DNA from: Candidatus Melainabacteria bacterium
GTDB lineage: Bacteria; Cyanobacteriota; Vampirovibrionia; Obscuribacterales; Obscuribacteraceae
Length of the DNA stretch: 64,000 bases
NCBI GenBank assembly: GCA_003153555.1
Contig: PLZS01000059.1
Location: 1 to 64,000 of the forward strand
Reading direction: 5' to 3'
The stretch's first letter is position 1. The number at the start of each line of letters is the position of its first letter. The notes beneath the pieces are model-generated. The model saw only the letters and a list, made by a program, of their open reading frames with translations, did not search any database and was not told where the DNA came from. Shown here one piece after another: positions 25,628 through 35,432 of the stretch. A program made the position numbers and the translations under genes.

Positions 25628-25652
25628 GTGCCGGCAAGGATGCCGGCGCTCC
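25628..25652. repeat. REP-like palindromic repeat, copy 2
   Basis: This 25-bp unit (GCCGGC-AAGGAT-GCCGGC core) is the reverse complement of 188-213, with one base missing. It directly follows the triple direct repeat and ends four bases before the stop codon of the epimerase gene. Confidence 0.6.
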
Positions 25653-25656
25653 CAGG

Positions 25657-27051
25657 TTAGTCCATGAATTTGCCGAGCACATGGCGCAAGGATGGTTCCA
25701 GATATGGGTATCTGAATTCGTAATTTGTCTCCGTAAGCTTTCCGGGCAAAACCTTCTGACTGGCCAACAAGCATTCATCAGCCATTTGACCAAACATAGC
25801 GCGAGCAGCAAAGGCTGGCATCGGCACAAGTGCAGGCCGTCCAACAATTTTACCGAGCACACGAGCGAAATCTGCGTTCGGCACCGGATACGGTGAGACT
25901 GCATTTACGGGTCCTGAAACAGTGCCGTTAATTATCGAGTGAAATATTGCACCCAGAGCATCGTCTATATCTATCCAACTAAAAAACTGTTGACCAGAGC
26001 CAATTGGACCGCCGCCGCCCATTTGAAATGGTAGAAGCATTTTATGCAGCGCACCACCCTTGGGGCTAAGAACAACACCAAATCGCAAATTGACCAATCG
26101 GATATCGGTGTCTACACCACGAGCAGCGGCCTCCCACTGCAAGCATGTATCAGCTAGAAAACCCTCCCCTGAAGCGCTTTCCTCAACCAATGTCTCGACA
26201 CCGCGATCTCCGTAAATACCAATTGCCGACGCGCATACTAGCACCGCCGGAGGTTTCTCAAGTTGGTTGAGCGCCTGACATAACACCTGCGTAGGTTTAA
26301 GTCGGCTATATATTACTCTCTTTTTCTTGACGTCAGTCCACCGCTCAGAGCCAATGTTGTCGCCTGCCAAGTGAACAACAGCGTCATAACCTTCCAATCT
26401 ATTCGTGTCAATTTTTGGTTCATAAGGATCCCAACGAATTCGCTCGTTGTGATCATGGTCCGAGACTTTAGAACCGTTGCGCAGCAAGCGCGTCACCTCG
26501 TGACCTTGCGTCGTCAAGTAAGGAACCAGGGCAGAGCCAATCAGGCCAGTCGATCCTGAAACCAAGACCCGTATTGGTCTGATGTTCGCTTCTTTGGCAT
26601 AAACAATGTCTTGAATGAGCGTGCGGTGTCGGAATTTGAACAAGTTCTCAAGTTCATGATGAATAATCCGACCACCAGCAAGATCTCCTAATCCACCGGC
26701 TGGGAGTTCGTACTCGACCGTGTCCTGCAAATAGCAGGAATTGTCAGTTTCTGGCTCAACTCTGTGCACCTGTTCCCAAAAGGCAAACGGACCTTCAACT
26801 TGATAGTCGCAAAACTGTCTTCCCTCGACGTAATCTTTATGCTCAAGCGTCCACTTTATAGTGATCGGGCCGCTGCTAATCGCTAGCACTACATAAGCAC
26901 CATCTTCAATGCCGCCATGTCGGTTCAAAATTTTGAAATCGACCCAGGGCGGAGCCAGTCTTTCAAAGGCACCATTTCGTTTATGCCAATTAAAGACCTC
27001 TTTTGCAGAGGCCGGTATCAAAGATTTGTAGACAAATATTTCTCGACTCAC
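25657..27051 (-). CDS. TIGR01777-family epimerase with N-terminal SRPBCC domain
   Basis: A 464-residue two-domain protein. Residues about 1-150 form an SRPBCC/START-like ligand-binding domain (AFERLAPPWVDFKILNRHGG). From residue 158 there is a Rossmann SDR domain with VLVSGSTGLIGSALVPYL and the TIGR01777 (SDR39U1/YfcH-like) blocks VVHLAGDNIG, SRLKPTQVL and CASAIGIYGDRG. The fusion of the two domains is a known architecture; reported roles include cell-division effects, and the substrate is unknown. It begins at GTG with no clear ribosome-binding site. It is not in an operon. Confidence 0.88.
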   Translation of the reverse strand: MSREIFVYKSLIPASAKEVFNWHKRNGAFERLAPPWVDFKILNRHGGIEDGAYVVLAISSGPITIKWTLEHKDYVEGRQFCDYQVEGPFAFWEQVHRVEPETDNSCYLQDTVEYELPAGGLGDLAGGRIIHHELENLFKFRHRTLIQDIVYAKEANIRPIRVLVSGSTGLIGSALVPYLTTQGHEVTRLLRNGSKVSDHDHNERIRWDPYEPKIDTNRLEGYDAVVHLAGDNIGSERWTDVKKKRVIYSRLKPTQVLCQALNQLEKPPAVLVCASAIGIYGDRGVETLVEESASGEGFLADTCLQWEAAARGVDTDIRLVNLRFGVVLSPKGGALHKMLLPFQMGGGGPIGSGQQFFSWIDIDDALGAIFHSIINGTVSGPVNAVSPYPVPNADFARVLGKIVGRPALVPMPAFAARAMFGQMADECLLASQKVLPGKLTETNYEFRYPYLEPSLRHVLGKFMD

Positions 27052-27164
27052 AATGCAAGTGTAGCAACAACCAAGAACACTCCTTTTCAGACAAACCGCT
27101 CTCTCACTTTTACAGTTTAAGAGATGGCAAGCGCCAGAAAATATGCCAGAATCATATGCTGAGG

Positions 27165-27229
27165 GAATAGCCTAACCGTTGGATCGGCTATTCTTATGTT
27201 TCAAACCCAGGGATCTACGCTCCCTGGGT
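27165..27229. other. Two successive hairpins upstream of a TPR gene
   Basis: GAATAGCC/GGCTATTC pairs at 27165-27193 and is followed by TTATGTTT. ACCCAGGGA/TCCCTGGGT pairs at 27205-27229 without a T-run. They lie in the 290-base divergent gap between the epimerase and TPR genes, so they may belong to a 5' leader or be dispersed palindromes rather than terminators. No other feature was found in this gap. Confidence 0.45.
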
Positions 27230-27341
27230 CCACGTCGATACGTCAGACAGCTGCTCGGCGAATAACTCCGATTATCAGTCGGGATATTTTAGTCATTACG
27301 GGGCATCTTGTTTACGAGGGTGTTTGTTTCAAACGGTGACT

Positions 27342-28844
27342 ATGAGCAAAAATTGGGAAGAGTACGTCGAATCCGGCGCCACGGCTTTTCAGGAGGGTCG
27401 ATTTAGCGACGCCGAAAATTTCATGCATGCAGCCCTCATGGAAGCCGAAACCTTGGGCGACGACATGAAGGTAGCGCTTAGTCTCGACAATCTCGCCGAA
27501 GTATTTTTTGAACAGGGCAAATACGACAAAGCAGAACCGCTCTACCAGCGCTCACTGACGATCCGGGAGCGCACGCTTGCTCCTGAACACGAAGATATCG
27601 TCGCCAGTCTGAATAACCTATCCGCTCTTTACTTCTTCCAAGAAAAGCATGCTGATGCCGAACCGCTCTGCCGGCAATTGACGGCTATCTATGAAAATGT
27701 TCTCGGTGCAGACCACCCGGAAGTAGCGACCAGTTTAAATAATCTCGCGCTTCTTCTCAAAGCACAGCACAAATATCAGGAATCAGAACAGGTTTTCAAA
27801 AGAGCGCTCTTGATCATGGAAAAAGCGCTGGGTTCCGATCACCAAGATGTCGGCGTTAGCTTGAATCACTTAGCGGGTTTGTATCACGACCAGCACAAAT
27901 ATGGTGAAGCCGAACTCTTGTATGAGAGAGCTTTATCCACGCTGGAAGCGGCTCTGGGAGCGGAAAGTTCAGACTTGTCCGACACATTGAACAACCTTGT
28001 TGCGGTGCTCAAAGCGCAAGGCAAAGAAGCACAAGCGGCACCATATTATCAGCAGCTGGTGGCCATCAAAGAAATCAATTTAGGTCCAACCCATCCAGAC
28101 GTTATCAGCTCACTCGATCAACTGGCAATCTTCCATTTTCATCAAGGCCGGCTCGATGAAGCAGAGCGGCTCTACAAGCGAGTCTTAACGATGAAGGAGC
28201 GTTCAGTTGGACGCCTGAGCCCACAGATTGCAGGCAGTTTAGCGAACTTAGCAATGGTCTATCAGGCTCAGCAGAAATTTGCCCAAGCCGAATCTTTGTA
28301 CAAAGAGTCGCTCGCTATCTGCGAAAAATCCTTGCCCCCTGAACATGCTGATGTGCAAATGAGCATTATGAATTTGGCATCTCTCTATCAACGCAGCGGC
28401 AGGTACGCAAAAGCTGAGCCTTATTGGCGTCGATTGAAAGCTCTGAAAGAAAAGACGCTCGCCAATCAGGAAGAAATTTATAACTGCCTGAGCAATCTCG
28501 CGGTCGCCACATTCCAGCAGGGGAAATACAAAGAATCAGAAATCATGTGGCGCCATCTGCTCGATGTGCGTGAACAAGAGCTTGGGCCTGACCATCCGGA
28601 CGTGGCAGCTTGCTTGCACTATGTGGCAGAAACACTGAGATTCGACGCCCGCTATGACCAAGCTGAACCGTTATATCAACGCGCCTTAGCGATCAGACAG
28701 AAGGTGCTTGGACCAAACCACCCGGATGTAGCAGCCTCACTGGAAGGTTATGCAATGTTGCTTTCGATGACCTATCGCGAAGCTGAAGCCGAGCATATGA
28801 AAGCAAGTGCGCGTTGGATCAAAGAGAAGGTTAGCCGGGCTTAG
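27342..28844 (+). CDS. Kinesin-light-chain-type TPR protein
   Basis: A roughly 500-residue cytoplasmic protein made almost entirely of 42-residue TPR_10/TPR_12 units of the kinesin-light-chain type. The phrase A-E-P-L-Y-x-R-x-L-x-I-x-E-x-x-L-G-x-x-H-P-D-V-A recurs about nine times, as in QAEPLYQRALAIRQKVLGPN. These scaffolds bind peptides of partner proteins. The ATG at 27342 is preferred; a TTG six codons earlier is in frame. The stop TAG overlaps the stop of the convergent gene. The partner is unknown. Confidence 0.85.
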   Translation: MSKNWEEYVESGATAFQEGRFSDAENFMHAALMEAETLGDDMKVALSLDNLAEVFFEQGKYDKAEPLYQRSLTIRERTLAPEHEDIVASLNNLSALYFFQEKHADAEPLCRQLTAIYENVLGADHPEVATSLNNLALLLKAQHKYQESEQVFKRALLIMEKALGSDHQDVGVSLNHLAGLYHDQHKYGEAELLYERALSTLEAALGAESSDLSDTLNNLVAVLKAQGKEAQAAPYYQQLVAIKEINLGPTHPDVISSLDQLAIFHFHQGRLDEAERLYKRVLTMKERSVGRLSPQIAGSLANLAMVYQAQQKFAQAESLYKESLAICEKSLPPEHADVQMSIMNLASLYQRSGRYAKAEPYWRRLKALKEKTLANQEEIYNCLSNLAVATFQQGKYKESEIMWRHLLDVREQELGPDHPDVAACLHYVAETLRFDARYDQAEPLYQRALAIRQKVLGPNHPDVAASLEGYAMLLSMTYREAEAEHMKASARWIKEKVSRA

Positions 28845-31420
28845 TGCTGCTTTTCCATTTGAGCAATTTGCTCTGCTTCTTTGCGCGCTTCTTCCTTTAA
28901 CGACAGCTTTTGCAAGGTTTGCAGCAACGATTTGTGCGCCTCAAGAAGCCCTGGATAGAGCTCTGAAGCCTTACGGTAGCTCAAAGATGCTTCCTTCATC
29001 AGCCCTGCGGATTGCTGAGCATCACCGAGCAGAAGATAGGCTTTGGCGAAATACGGATTGATCCCCGTCGACTTGTTCGCCGCATCCATCGCACTTTTGG
29101 CGTCGGCTTTCTTCAAATAAACCCGCCCGATCGTTTCGTAAGCTTCAAAGTTCTTGCTATAGCTTTCTACGGCTTTGCGTGCCCATTCATCAGCCTTCTC
29201 GGCGTTGCCTTGAACAAGCATAATTTGAGCCAGCTCCTCTTGAGCATTCGATTTTTGCTCCGCGGTCGCAGTCGTGGACGCCACCACATGTGATGCAATT
29301 GCTTCAGCCTTTGAAAAATCGCTCTTCAAACGTGCGGCCTTGGCTAGATCTAAATTGAGGTTGGCATCATCAGATTCGGCAGCGCCTGCAAAATCTAACG
29401 CCTGTTCAATTTTGCCTAACTTAAGCAAACTGGCGACAATGGCGCTCTTGTTCTCAGCTTTTTGGTTTGCATTGAGCGCATTATAAGCAGTTACAAGAGC
29501 ATCAGCTGAAGTTGCCGTCAAGTCTCGGAGCGCTTTTGCTTCTGCCAGCGTAAAACCGTCCATCGGTCCATCCGCAGTATTCTTGCTAGTGGCATAAATC
29601 GCTTCGAAGTTAGCAGCTGCGTCGCTGTATCGTCCTTCAGTGAAGAACAAATCCGCCAGCGATCGATTTATCTGCAGCCGAGTTGGAACAGCGTTGGGTG
29701 TGGTTGATTGAGTCAGTTGTTGCAAGGCTAAAGAAGTGACGAGCGCAGTTTCTGCATTTACATATTCGTCATTCAAGGCATAACAATAGCCTAGAGCCAC
29801 GAGATCTTGCACCGTTGGATTGATGTTCAAGGCGCGTGTGAATTCTTTCGCTGCAGCTGCATAATCTTTTTGCTTGATTCGCAGAGCACCAAGTGATCGG
29901 TGTGGTTCGGCATCAAGGGGATCAAGATTGGCTGCCAGTTTGAACTCTTCTACCGCTTGATCGCTTCTGCCAAGCAAAACCAAAACGTTGGCCAAACCCA
30001 GATGCAATTTCTCATCCTTCTGTTTGGTAGCGAGTTCTTGTTTGTAGAATGTGGACAGGTCTTCATACCGTTTTTCTTCTGTTAGCAAGGCGACCAGTCT
30101 GTCTCGCACAGATTGATTTTTCGCATCAAGCTTCAATGATTCTTGCAAATTATCGATCGCACGATTTTTATTGCCAGCCAACAAGTTCATCGTCGCTAGT
30201 TCACCCAGCTCGAAGGCTTTGTCATTGCTGAACTCCACTGCTTTCGTTTGGTCCGCAATAGCAGCTGTCAAATCGCCTTGATACCGCCTGATCGAAGCAC
30301 GACTTCTGTAAAAACGCGGATCTTTTGCATCTAGCGAGATGGCTTCTTGCAGCTCTGTAAGGGCTTCGCGTAGACGCCACTGTTGAATATAGATTTGGAC
30401 AACACGATAGTAGTTCGCAGCGTCTTTGGGGTTGTCTGCCAATACTTGTTGAGCGATATCGAGCGCTCCGTCAAAATTGTTTGTGGACAATCTCAAGTCA
30501 ATTAATGCTTCTGCCGCTTCGCGCATGCGCGGCTCGATCGAGAATGCTTGCGCGAATGCCGCATCTGCTTTTCTGGTGTCTTTTAAAAATCGCTGCTCCA
30601 AGAAACCGATCGTACGATATCCCCAAGCAAAATCCGGGGCTAATTCAACTGCGCGCTGCGCATACTCAACTGCGGATGATGCGCGTCCCTGCTTGCCTGC
30701 GATTGCCGCAAGCGCGAAAAAAACAGTGGGATCATTTGCATATTGATCGGGAATATTTTGCAAGGTCTTGTCGGCAAGATCCAGCTTCTGCTGACACATC
30801 TCGTTGTACGCCTTGATCAAGACCACGTGGATGTTGCTGGAGCGAGGCGGTTCAACGGCAGCGACAACAACCTTTTCCGTCGTTAAGGACTTTCCTTCCG
30901 CAGCGGGTACAGTCTTGCCATCAGCGGCAGGCTTACTCTCACCGGAAGTCGACACACTCACGTCAGTCTTCGTTGTTACTTCGACTACTGGCTCGCTGAT
31001 GCCAGCCTTTGTTGCAAGCGCTTTCAACTGATCGCATTTAGCGAGAAACATGTAGGAAAAAGCTAACCATGACTCCTCTTTTCCAATCTCCGTTCGACCC
31101 GCGGTCAGGGTCTCAAGCCGCTCAGCCGCGGCTTTCCAATCACCTCTATTCATTAGATCAAGAGTGGTTTGGTCTAGACCAGTTGTGGAGATCGCATTCT
31201 TTTGATGTTTCGAAGATTTATGATGTTTTGAACTCTTTTCTGAGGACTTTTTGCGGGTCTTGTCCTTCTTATCGGAAGAGTAAGCTGAGCTACTCGACTT
31301 GTCGGTCTTCGCTACTGCACTTACGCACGGTTGCAAGTAACTGTTTATCGATCCGATAGCGCAAACATAAGTTAGAGCCTTGGCGATCAGGCTCCTGTTG
31401 CTTAGTTCTCTTGATGTCAT
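28841..31420 (-). CDS. Large exported TPR protein
   Basis: An 859-residue protein with a signal-peptide-like N-terminus (hydrophobic segment AKALTYVCAIGSINSYL), a Lys/Ser-rich linker (KKSSEKSSKHHKSSKHQK) and then 15 or more TPR units, for example AVEYAQRAVELAPDFAWGYR. It may coat or organise an envelope structure. A GAGGAATAG ribosome-binding site precedes its ATG 13 bases after the mutS stop, so it is probably expressed with mutS. Its stop codon overlaps the convergent TPR gene's stop by two bases. Confidence 0.85.
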   Translation of the reverse strand: MTSRELSNRSLIAKALTYVCAIGSINSYLQPCVSAVAKTDKSSSSAYSSDKKDKTRKKSSEKSSKHHKSSKHQKNAISTTGLDQTTLDLMNRGDWKAAAERLETLTAGRTEIGKEESWLAFSYMFLAKCDQLKALATKAGISEPVVEVTTKTDVSVSTSGESKPAADGKTVPAAEGKSLTTEKVVVAAVEPPRSSNIHVVLIKAYNEMCQQKLDLADKTLQNIPDQYANDPTVFFALAAIAGKQGRASSAVEYAQRAVELAPDFAWGYRTIGFLEQRFLKDTRKADAAFAQAFSIEPRMREAAEALIDLRLSTNNFDGALDIAQQVLADNPKDAANYYRVVQIYIQQWRLREALTELQEAISLDAKDPRFYRSRASIRRYQGDLTAAIADQTKAVEFSNDKAFELGELATMNLLAGNKNRAIDNLQESLKLDAKNQSVRDRLVALLTEEKRYEDLSTFYKQELATKQKDEKLHLGLANVLVLLGRSDQAVEEFKLAANLDPLDAEPHRSLGALRIKQKDYAAAAKEFTRALNINPTVQDLVALGYCYALNDEYVNAETALVTSLALQQLTQSTTPNAVPTRLQINRSLADLFFTEGRYSDAAANFEAIYATSKNTADGPMDGFTLAEAKALRDLTATSADALVTAYNALNANQKAENKSAIVASLLKLGKIEQALDFAGAAESDDANLNLDLAKAARLKSDFSKAEAIASHVVASTTATAEQKSNAQEELAQIMLVQGNAEKADEWARKAVESYSKNFEAYETIGRVYLKKADAKSAMDAANKSTGINPYFAKAYLLLGDAQQSAGLMKEASLSYRKASELYPGLLEAHKSLLQTLQKLSLKEEARKEAEQIAQMEKQH

Positions 31421-31433
31421 CTATTCCTCGGCA

Positions 31434-34043
31434 TTACTGATCTTCTACACCACTCATCAAAGCGACATTATCCACCTTCTCGCGTGCTTTTGCCTCGAAA
31501 AGGGACAATTGCATGACTTCGTCCATCGGAATATTGCGGAATTTCGGACCATCCAATATTTTTCCGGCGGCACTTTTCTTTTCCATCTGGCCCATTATGT
31601 ACTGAGCGCGATCGATCACGCTTGCCGGCAGTCCGGCCATGCGGGCAACTTGAACACCGTAACTTCGACTGGCACCACCAGGAACAACTGAGCGAATGAA
31701 CTCAACGTGCCCATCCAGCTCGCGCACGAGCACCTGATAATTTTCGATCTGCGGAAAGAAGCTAGCTAAGCCATTGAGCTCATGATAGTGCGTGGCGAAA
31801 ACAGTTCTGGATCGAACATCCCGCGCCAAATATTCTGCCACTGACCAGGCAATCGCCACACCGTCATACGTGCTAGTACCCCTACCAACCTCATCTAGGA
31901 GGATCAAAGAGCGAGGCGTGGCCGATAGGCAACACTGTGTCGTTTCAGCCATTTCGACAAGGAATGTCGACTGCCCTTGGGTTAGATCATCTACCGCACC
32001 AATGCGAGTAAAAATGCGATCGACAACACCAATATGCGCCTCCTCCGCAGGAACAAAAGACCCCATTTGGGAGAGGATGACTATATGTGCGATCTGGCGC
32101 AACAAGCTCGATTTACCAGACATATTCGGACCAGTAAGAATGATCATTTGATGATCTTCACTGTCGCCTTCAAGACGAGTATCGTTGGCCACGTAGCGTC
32201 CCATCGGCAAGATTTTTTCCAAGACCGGATGGCGACCTTGCTTGATCTCCAACGTTAAGGAATCGTCCACTGTCGGTCGAACGTAATGGCGTTCAATGGC
32301 CACTTGTGCAAGCGAAAGAAGCGCATCCAGACTGGCTAATCGGGTAGCAAACTGCAAAAGTTCCGGTCCGAACTGCACCAGACTTTGTCTGAACTCCAGG
32401 AACAATTTGTACTCGACGTCGTTTTGATTTTTCTCAGCGTTGAGAATTTTAGCTTCGTATTCCTTTAATTCAGGTGTGATGAAACGCTCAGCATTTGTCA
32501 GGGTTTGCTTCCGAATGTAATCCGCAGGCACTGAACCTTTGTTCGAGTTGGTTATTTCAATGAAATAGCCAAAATTCCGATTGAAGTTCACCTTCAAACT
32601 TTTTACGCCTGTTCTATCTTGTTCTAGCTTCTGAAAATCCTCGATCCACTGCCTGCCACCACCGAGCAAGGCGCGAATCTCATCGATTTCCGAGTTGTAA
32701 CCCGTGCAGAAGATGCCACCGTCCGTTAATTCTCGGGGTGCCTCCTCGCCGATTGCTTGCGAAATCATGTGTGCCAATTCGGTCAACTTGGCAGGCACCG
32801 TATGCAGTGAATGCAGATATGGATTGGTGGAATCAGCAACGGCATGACTGATCGGCTCTAACGCTTCGATTGACAGTTGTATTGCCATCAAGTCGCGCGG
32901 ACAGACAGTGGCAGAGGAAAGCTTTACAGATAGACGCTCGACGTCTGAAAGTTTGGCAAGGGCGTTACCGATAACTTCTCGCTTGTTGGCGTGACGTGAA
33001 AGTTCAGCAATCGCGTCCTGGCGCTCCCAAATTGCTGGCACCGAAAAGAGTGGCTTGAGCAGCCATTTTCTAAGCATCCGGCTGCCCATACCTGACCGTG
33101 TTTGATCCAACGTCCAAAGCAAACTCCCGTCAAAACCGCGATCTCGAGAAGTTTCAGTCAATTCGAGGTTGCGGCGCGTATTTGAATCAAGCGTTAAATG
33201 ACCATCCAGCGTGTAGGAAGAGATGCCAGCAAACTTCGGCATCTGTGCTGCTTGGGTCTTCTCCAGATACTCAAGGACTGCGCCTGCAGCACTGACGGCT
33301 AAGGGCAATGACTGGCAGCCAAATCCTTCTAATGTGGACACTGCGAATGTCTGCAAAATTCTCCGTTGTGCCGGTTCGAATTGAAAGAACATGCTTGGCC
33401 GTCCAGTGAAACGATAAGCACCGAGCAGCGCATCCGGCACATCAAGCACTTCCTTGGGCATCACTTCGTTCGGTCCTGGCTTGACCATTTTCTTGGCCAC
33501 CAAAATTTCTTTTGGTTCCAGCCTGCCTACTTCCAGCACCAATTGCTCTTCAGTTAACTGGGTAACAAAAAACTCCCCACAAGAAGCGTCGACACAAGCC
33601 AATCCCCAGAGATTACCGCCGCGAACAATAGAGAGCAAATAGTTGTTTTCACGCTGCGGAAGCAGATGTGACTCAAGCACCGTCCCTGGTGTCAGGATGC
33701 GAGTCACCTGCCTTTCGACCGGTCCCTTTTCCGCGCCGACCACCCCAACTTGCTCGCAGATAGCCACGGAATAACCCTTTGCAACCAGTCTGCCCAAATA
33801 CAAATCCGCAGCCCTGGCCGGCACGCCCGCCATCGGCATTCGCCCGTTGGGATAAGTTGGCTCTGGGCGGCTGGTCAAGGTAATGTCCAACTCGCGAGAG
33901 GCGACATGAGCGTCTGAATCGAACATCTCATAAAAATCGCCAACCCTGAAAAACAAAAGTGCGTCAGGGTTTTGAGACTTGATATCCCAATATTGGCGCA
34001 TTAAGGGCGAAAGCTGCGCGCTGGCTGCAGACTCGTCTTGCAC
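31434..34043 (-). CDS. mutS: DNA mismatch repair protein MutS
   Basis: A full-length 869-residue MutS. The mismatch-binding motif appears as FFRVGDFYEMF with the Phe-x-Glu wedge near residue 38. The connector, lever and clamp regions follow. The ATPase has Walker A GPNMSGKSSLL (about residue 635), Walker B-like LILLDEVGRGTSTYDG and the FATHYHEL signature. It recognises base mismatches with MutL, which is not in the window. Translation starts at GTG after AGAGGACC. The large TPR gene follows 13 bases downstream on the same strand. Confidence 0.97.
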   Translation of the reverse strand: MQDESAASAQLSPLMRQYWDIKSQNPDALLFFRVGDFYEMFDSDAHVASRELDITLTSRPEPTYPNGRMPMAGVPARAADLYLGRLVAKGYSVAICEQVGVVGAEKGPVERQVTRILTPGTVLESHLLPQRENNYLLSIVRGGNLWGLACVDASCGEFFVTQLTEEQLVLEVGRLEPKEILVAKKMVKPGPNEVMPKEVLDVPDALLGAYRFTGRPSMFFQFEPAQRRILQTFAVSTLEGFGCQSLPLAVSAAGAVLEYLEKTQAAQMPKFAGISSYTLDGHLTLDSNTRRNLELTETSRDRGFDGSLLWTLDQTRSGMGSRMLRKWLLKPLFSVPAIWERQDAIAELSRHANKREVIGNALAKLSDVERLSVKLSSATVCPRDLMAIQLSIEALEPISHAVADSTNPYLHSLHTVPAKLTELAHMISQAIGEEAPRELTDGGIFCTGYNSEIDEIRALLGGGRQWIEDFQKLEQDRTGVKSLKVNFNRNFGYFIEITNSNKGSVPADYIRKQTLTNAERFITPELKEYEAKILNAEKNQNDVEYKLFLEFRQSLVQFGPELLQFATRLASLDALLSLAQVAIERHYVRPTVDDSLTLEIKQGRHPVLEKILPMGRYVANDTRLEGDSEDHQMIILTGPNMSGKSSLLRQIAHIVILSQMGSFVPAEEAHIGVVDRIFTRIGAVDDLTQGQSTFLVEMAETTQCCLSATPRSLILLDEVGRGTSTYDGVAIAWSVAEYLARDVRSRTVFATHYHELNGLASFFPQIENYQVLVRELDGHVEFIRSVVPGGASRSYGVQVARMAGLPASVIDRAQYIMGQMEKKSAAGKILDGPKFRNIPMDEVMQLSLFEAKAREKVDNVALMSGVEDQ

Positions 34044-34244
34044 GTTGCGGGTCCTCTACTTGAAACTTCTAGCGTCCGCTGCTTCAAGCGAAGACAGACT
34101 CGGACACAAGGCTCAATATTACAGTCTGAAACCCGGCTTCGATAATAAGCTTCTGGTAATATGGGAGGTTCAGACATATCAATGAGGCATATCAACAAGT
34201 TGATGATTAAAGATGGCTCAGGCATTTATTTACGGCATTTAAAA

Positions 34245-34901
34245 ATGAACAAAATTACGTTTCGTGCAGCAACCATCGCAATGGCGATTATGGCGATTGG
34301 TTCTCTCGGTGGTAGACCGATCCATGCGGCCCCCGCCTCAACGACAAAACCAACCACTACGAAACCGGCAGCAGAGAAGCCAGTTGAGAAGGCTGCTGAG
34401 AAAGCTGCTAAGCCAACACCTGAGCCAGTTATCGAAAACGTGCAGAGCGTAAATGCTGAGCAGCTCGTTGACAAGCCGCACGATTATTTAAATAAGAACG
34501 TCAAATTCGTCGCTAATTTTTTCGCCTTCAGCAGCCTGGCGCTTGATTACAAACCAGCTCTGCGACCAGCCAAGACACACTTGTCATTCCTGGTTTTGAA
34601 GGACAACAGCCACATTCCTCTTTCCGAACTGAAGCTCGCTATGGCCATCCCAAAAGAAAAAGATGCCGAGAACACACTGCTAGCCAAGCTGAAAGATGGC
34701 GATCAACTTGAGATCACAGGCAAGGTATTCAACACGGCCCTTGATGAGCCCTGGGTTGATGTGCTTCGTTTAAAGCTGTTGAAAGCTGCCCCAGACGACA
34801 AGAAGATCGCTGAAGAAAAAGAAAAAGACAAGGAAAAAGAAAAAGAGAAGAAGGCAGGCGATACTGAAGTCGAAATCAAAGGCAAGGACGTAAAGCCTTA
34901 G
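34245..34901 (+). CDS. Exported Lys/Glu-rich protein
   Basis: About 218 residues from the ATG at 34245, which gives a clean signal peptide (FRAATIAMAIMAIGSLGG, then ...IHAAPA). The ATG at 34182 has GGGAGG 13 bases upstream and is an alternative with a long n-region. After a Thr/Lys/Pro-Ala linker there is a compact domain (NAEQLVDKPHDYLNKNVKFV through DEPWVDVLRLKLL) with the look of an OB-like fold of alternating strands. It ends with a highly charged KEKDKEKEKEKK tail. The function is not recognised. Confidence 0.75.
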   Translation: MNKITFRAATIAMAIMAIGSLGGRPIHAAPASTTKPTTTKPAAEKPVEKAAEKAAKPTPEPVIENVQSVNAEQLVDKPHDYLNKNVKFVANFFAFSSLALDYKPALRPAKTHLSFLVLKDNSHIPLSELKLAMAIPKEKDAENTLLAKLKDGDQLEITGKVFNTALDEPWVDVLRLKLLKAAPDDKKIAEEKEKDKEKEKEKKAGDTEVEIKGKDVKP

Positions 34902-34956
34902 AATTGGCAGCTAATCATTGCAACGGTCAACGTTGTTTTAGGGAGAACTTACTTAC

Positions 34957-35322
34957 ATGTCAGATGCCGCACAAATACAGGCTCTTCTATCCTCACTAAA
35001 CGGCAAGCATGGAATCCTCGGCTGCCTGTTAGTGGCCAGAGACGGCACTGTGGTTTCGTCGTCATTACCTCCTGAAGTCGACGTCCACATGATCGGAGCT
35101 CTGAGTGCGACTTTGTTTTCAAACAATGATGTCTCAATTCAGAGAATGAACCGCGGCAATCTAGTGCAAATGACTTTACTGACCGACCAAGGTATTCTGC
35201 ACTTTTACGAAGCGAATGGACATTTCCTTGTCGTGCTCACCGCTAAGGGTCAGCGCATCAATTTGGAAGGCTTGATTCGCTCTGTTGAAGAGCAAGGCAA
35301 ATCGCTGTCCAAGATGGTTTAG
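34957..35322 (+). CDS. Roadblock/LC7 domain protein
   Basis: A 121-residue single-domain protein of the Roadblock/LC7 (MglB-like) family, with GCLLVARDGTVVSSSLP, an internal helix, then VQMTLLTDQGILHFYEANG and FLVVLTAKGQRINLEGL. Such proteins form dimers that control small Ras-like GTPases such as MglA in polarity and motility. No GTPase gene is adjacent. It has an AGGGAGA site upstream and follows the exported Lys/Glu-rich gene by 55 bases. Confidence 0.82.
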   Translation: MSDAAQIQALLSSLNGKHGILGCLLVARDGTVVSSSLPPEVDVHMIGALSATLFSNNDVSIQRMNRGNLVQMTLLTDQGILHFYEANGHFLVVLTAKGQRINLEGLIRSVEEQGKSLSKMV

Positions 35323-35432
35323 GTTAGATTCGAAGAAACGACCGGCAAACTGCAGGCTTTATCCATTATGGGTATATAGTACTTGCCTCGCGCCTGCCGT
35401 GGTGCGAGCGCAAGAACTGAGAGAATTGCTCA

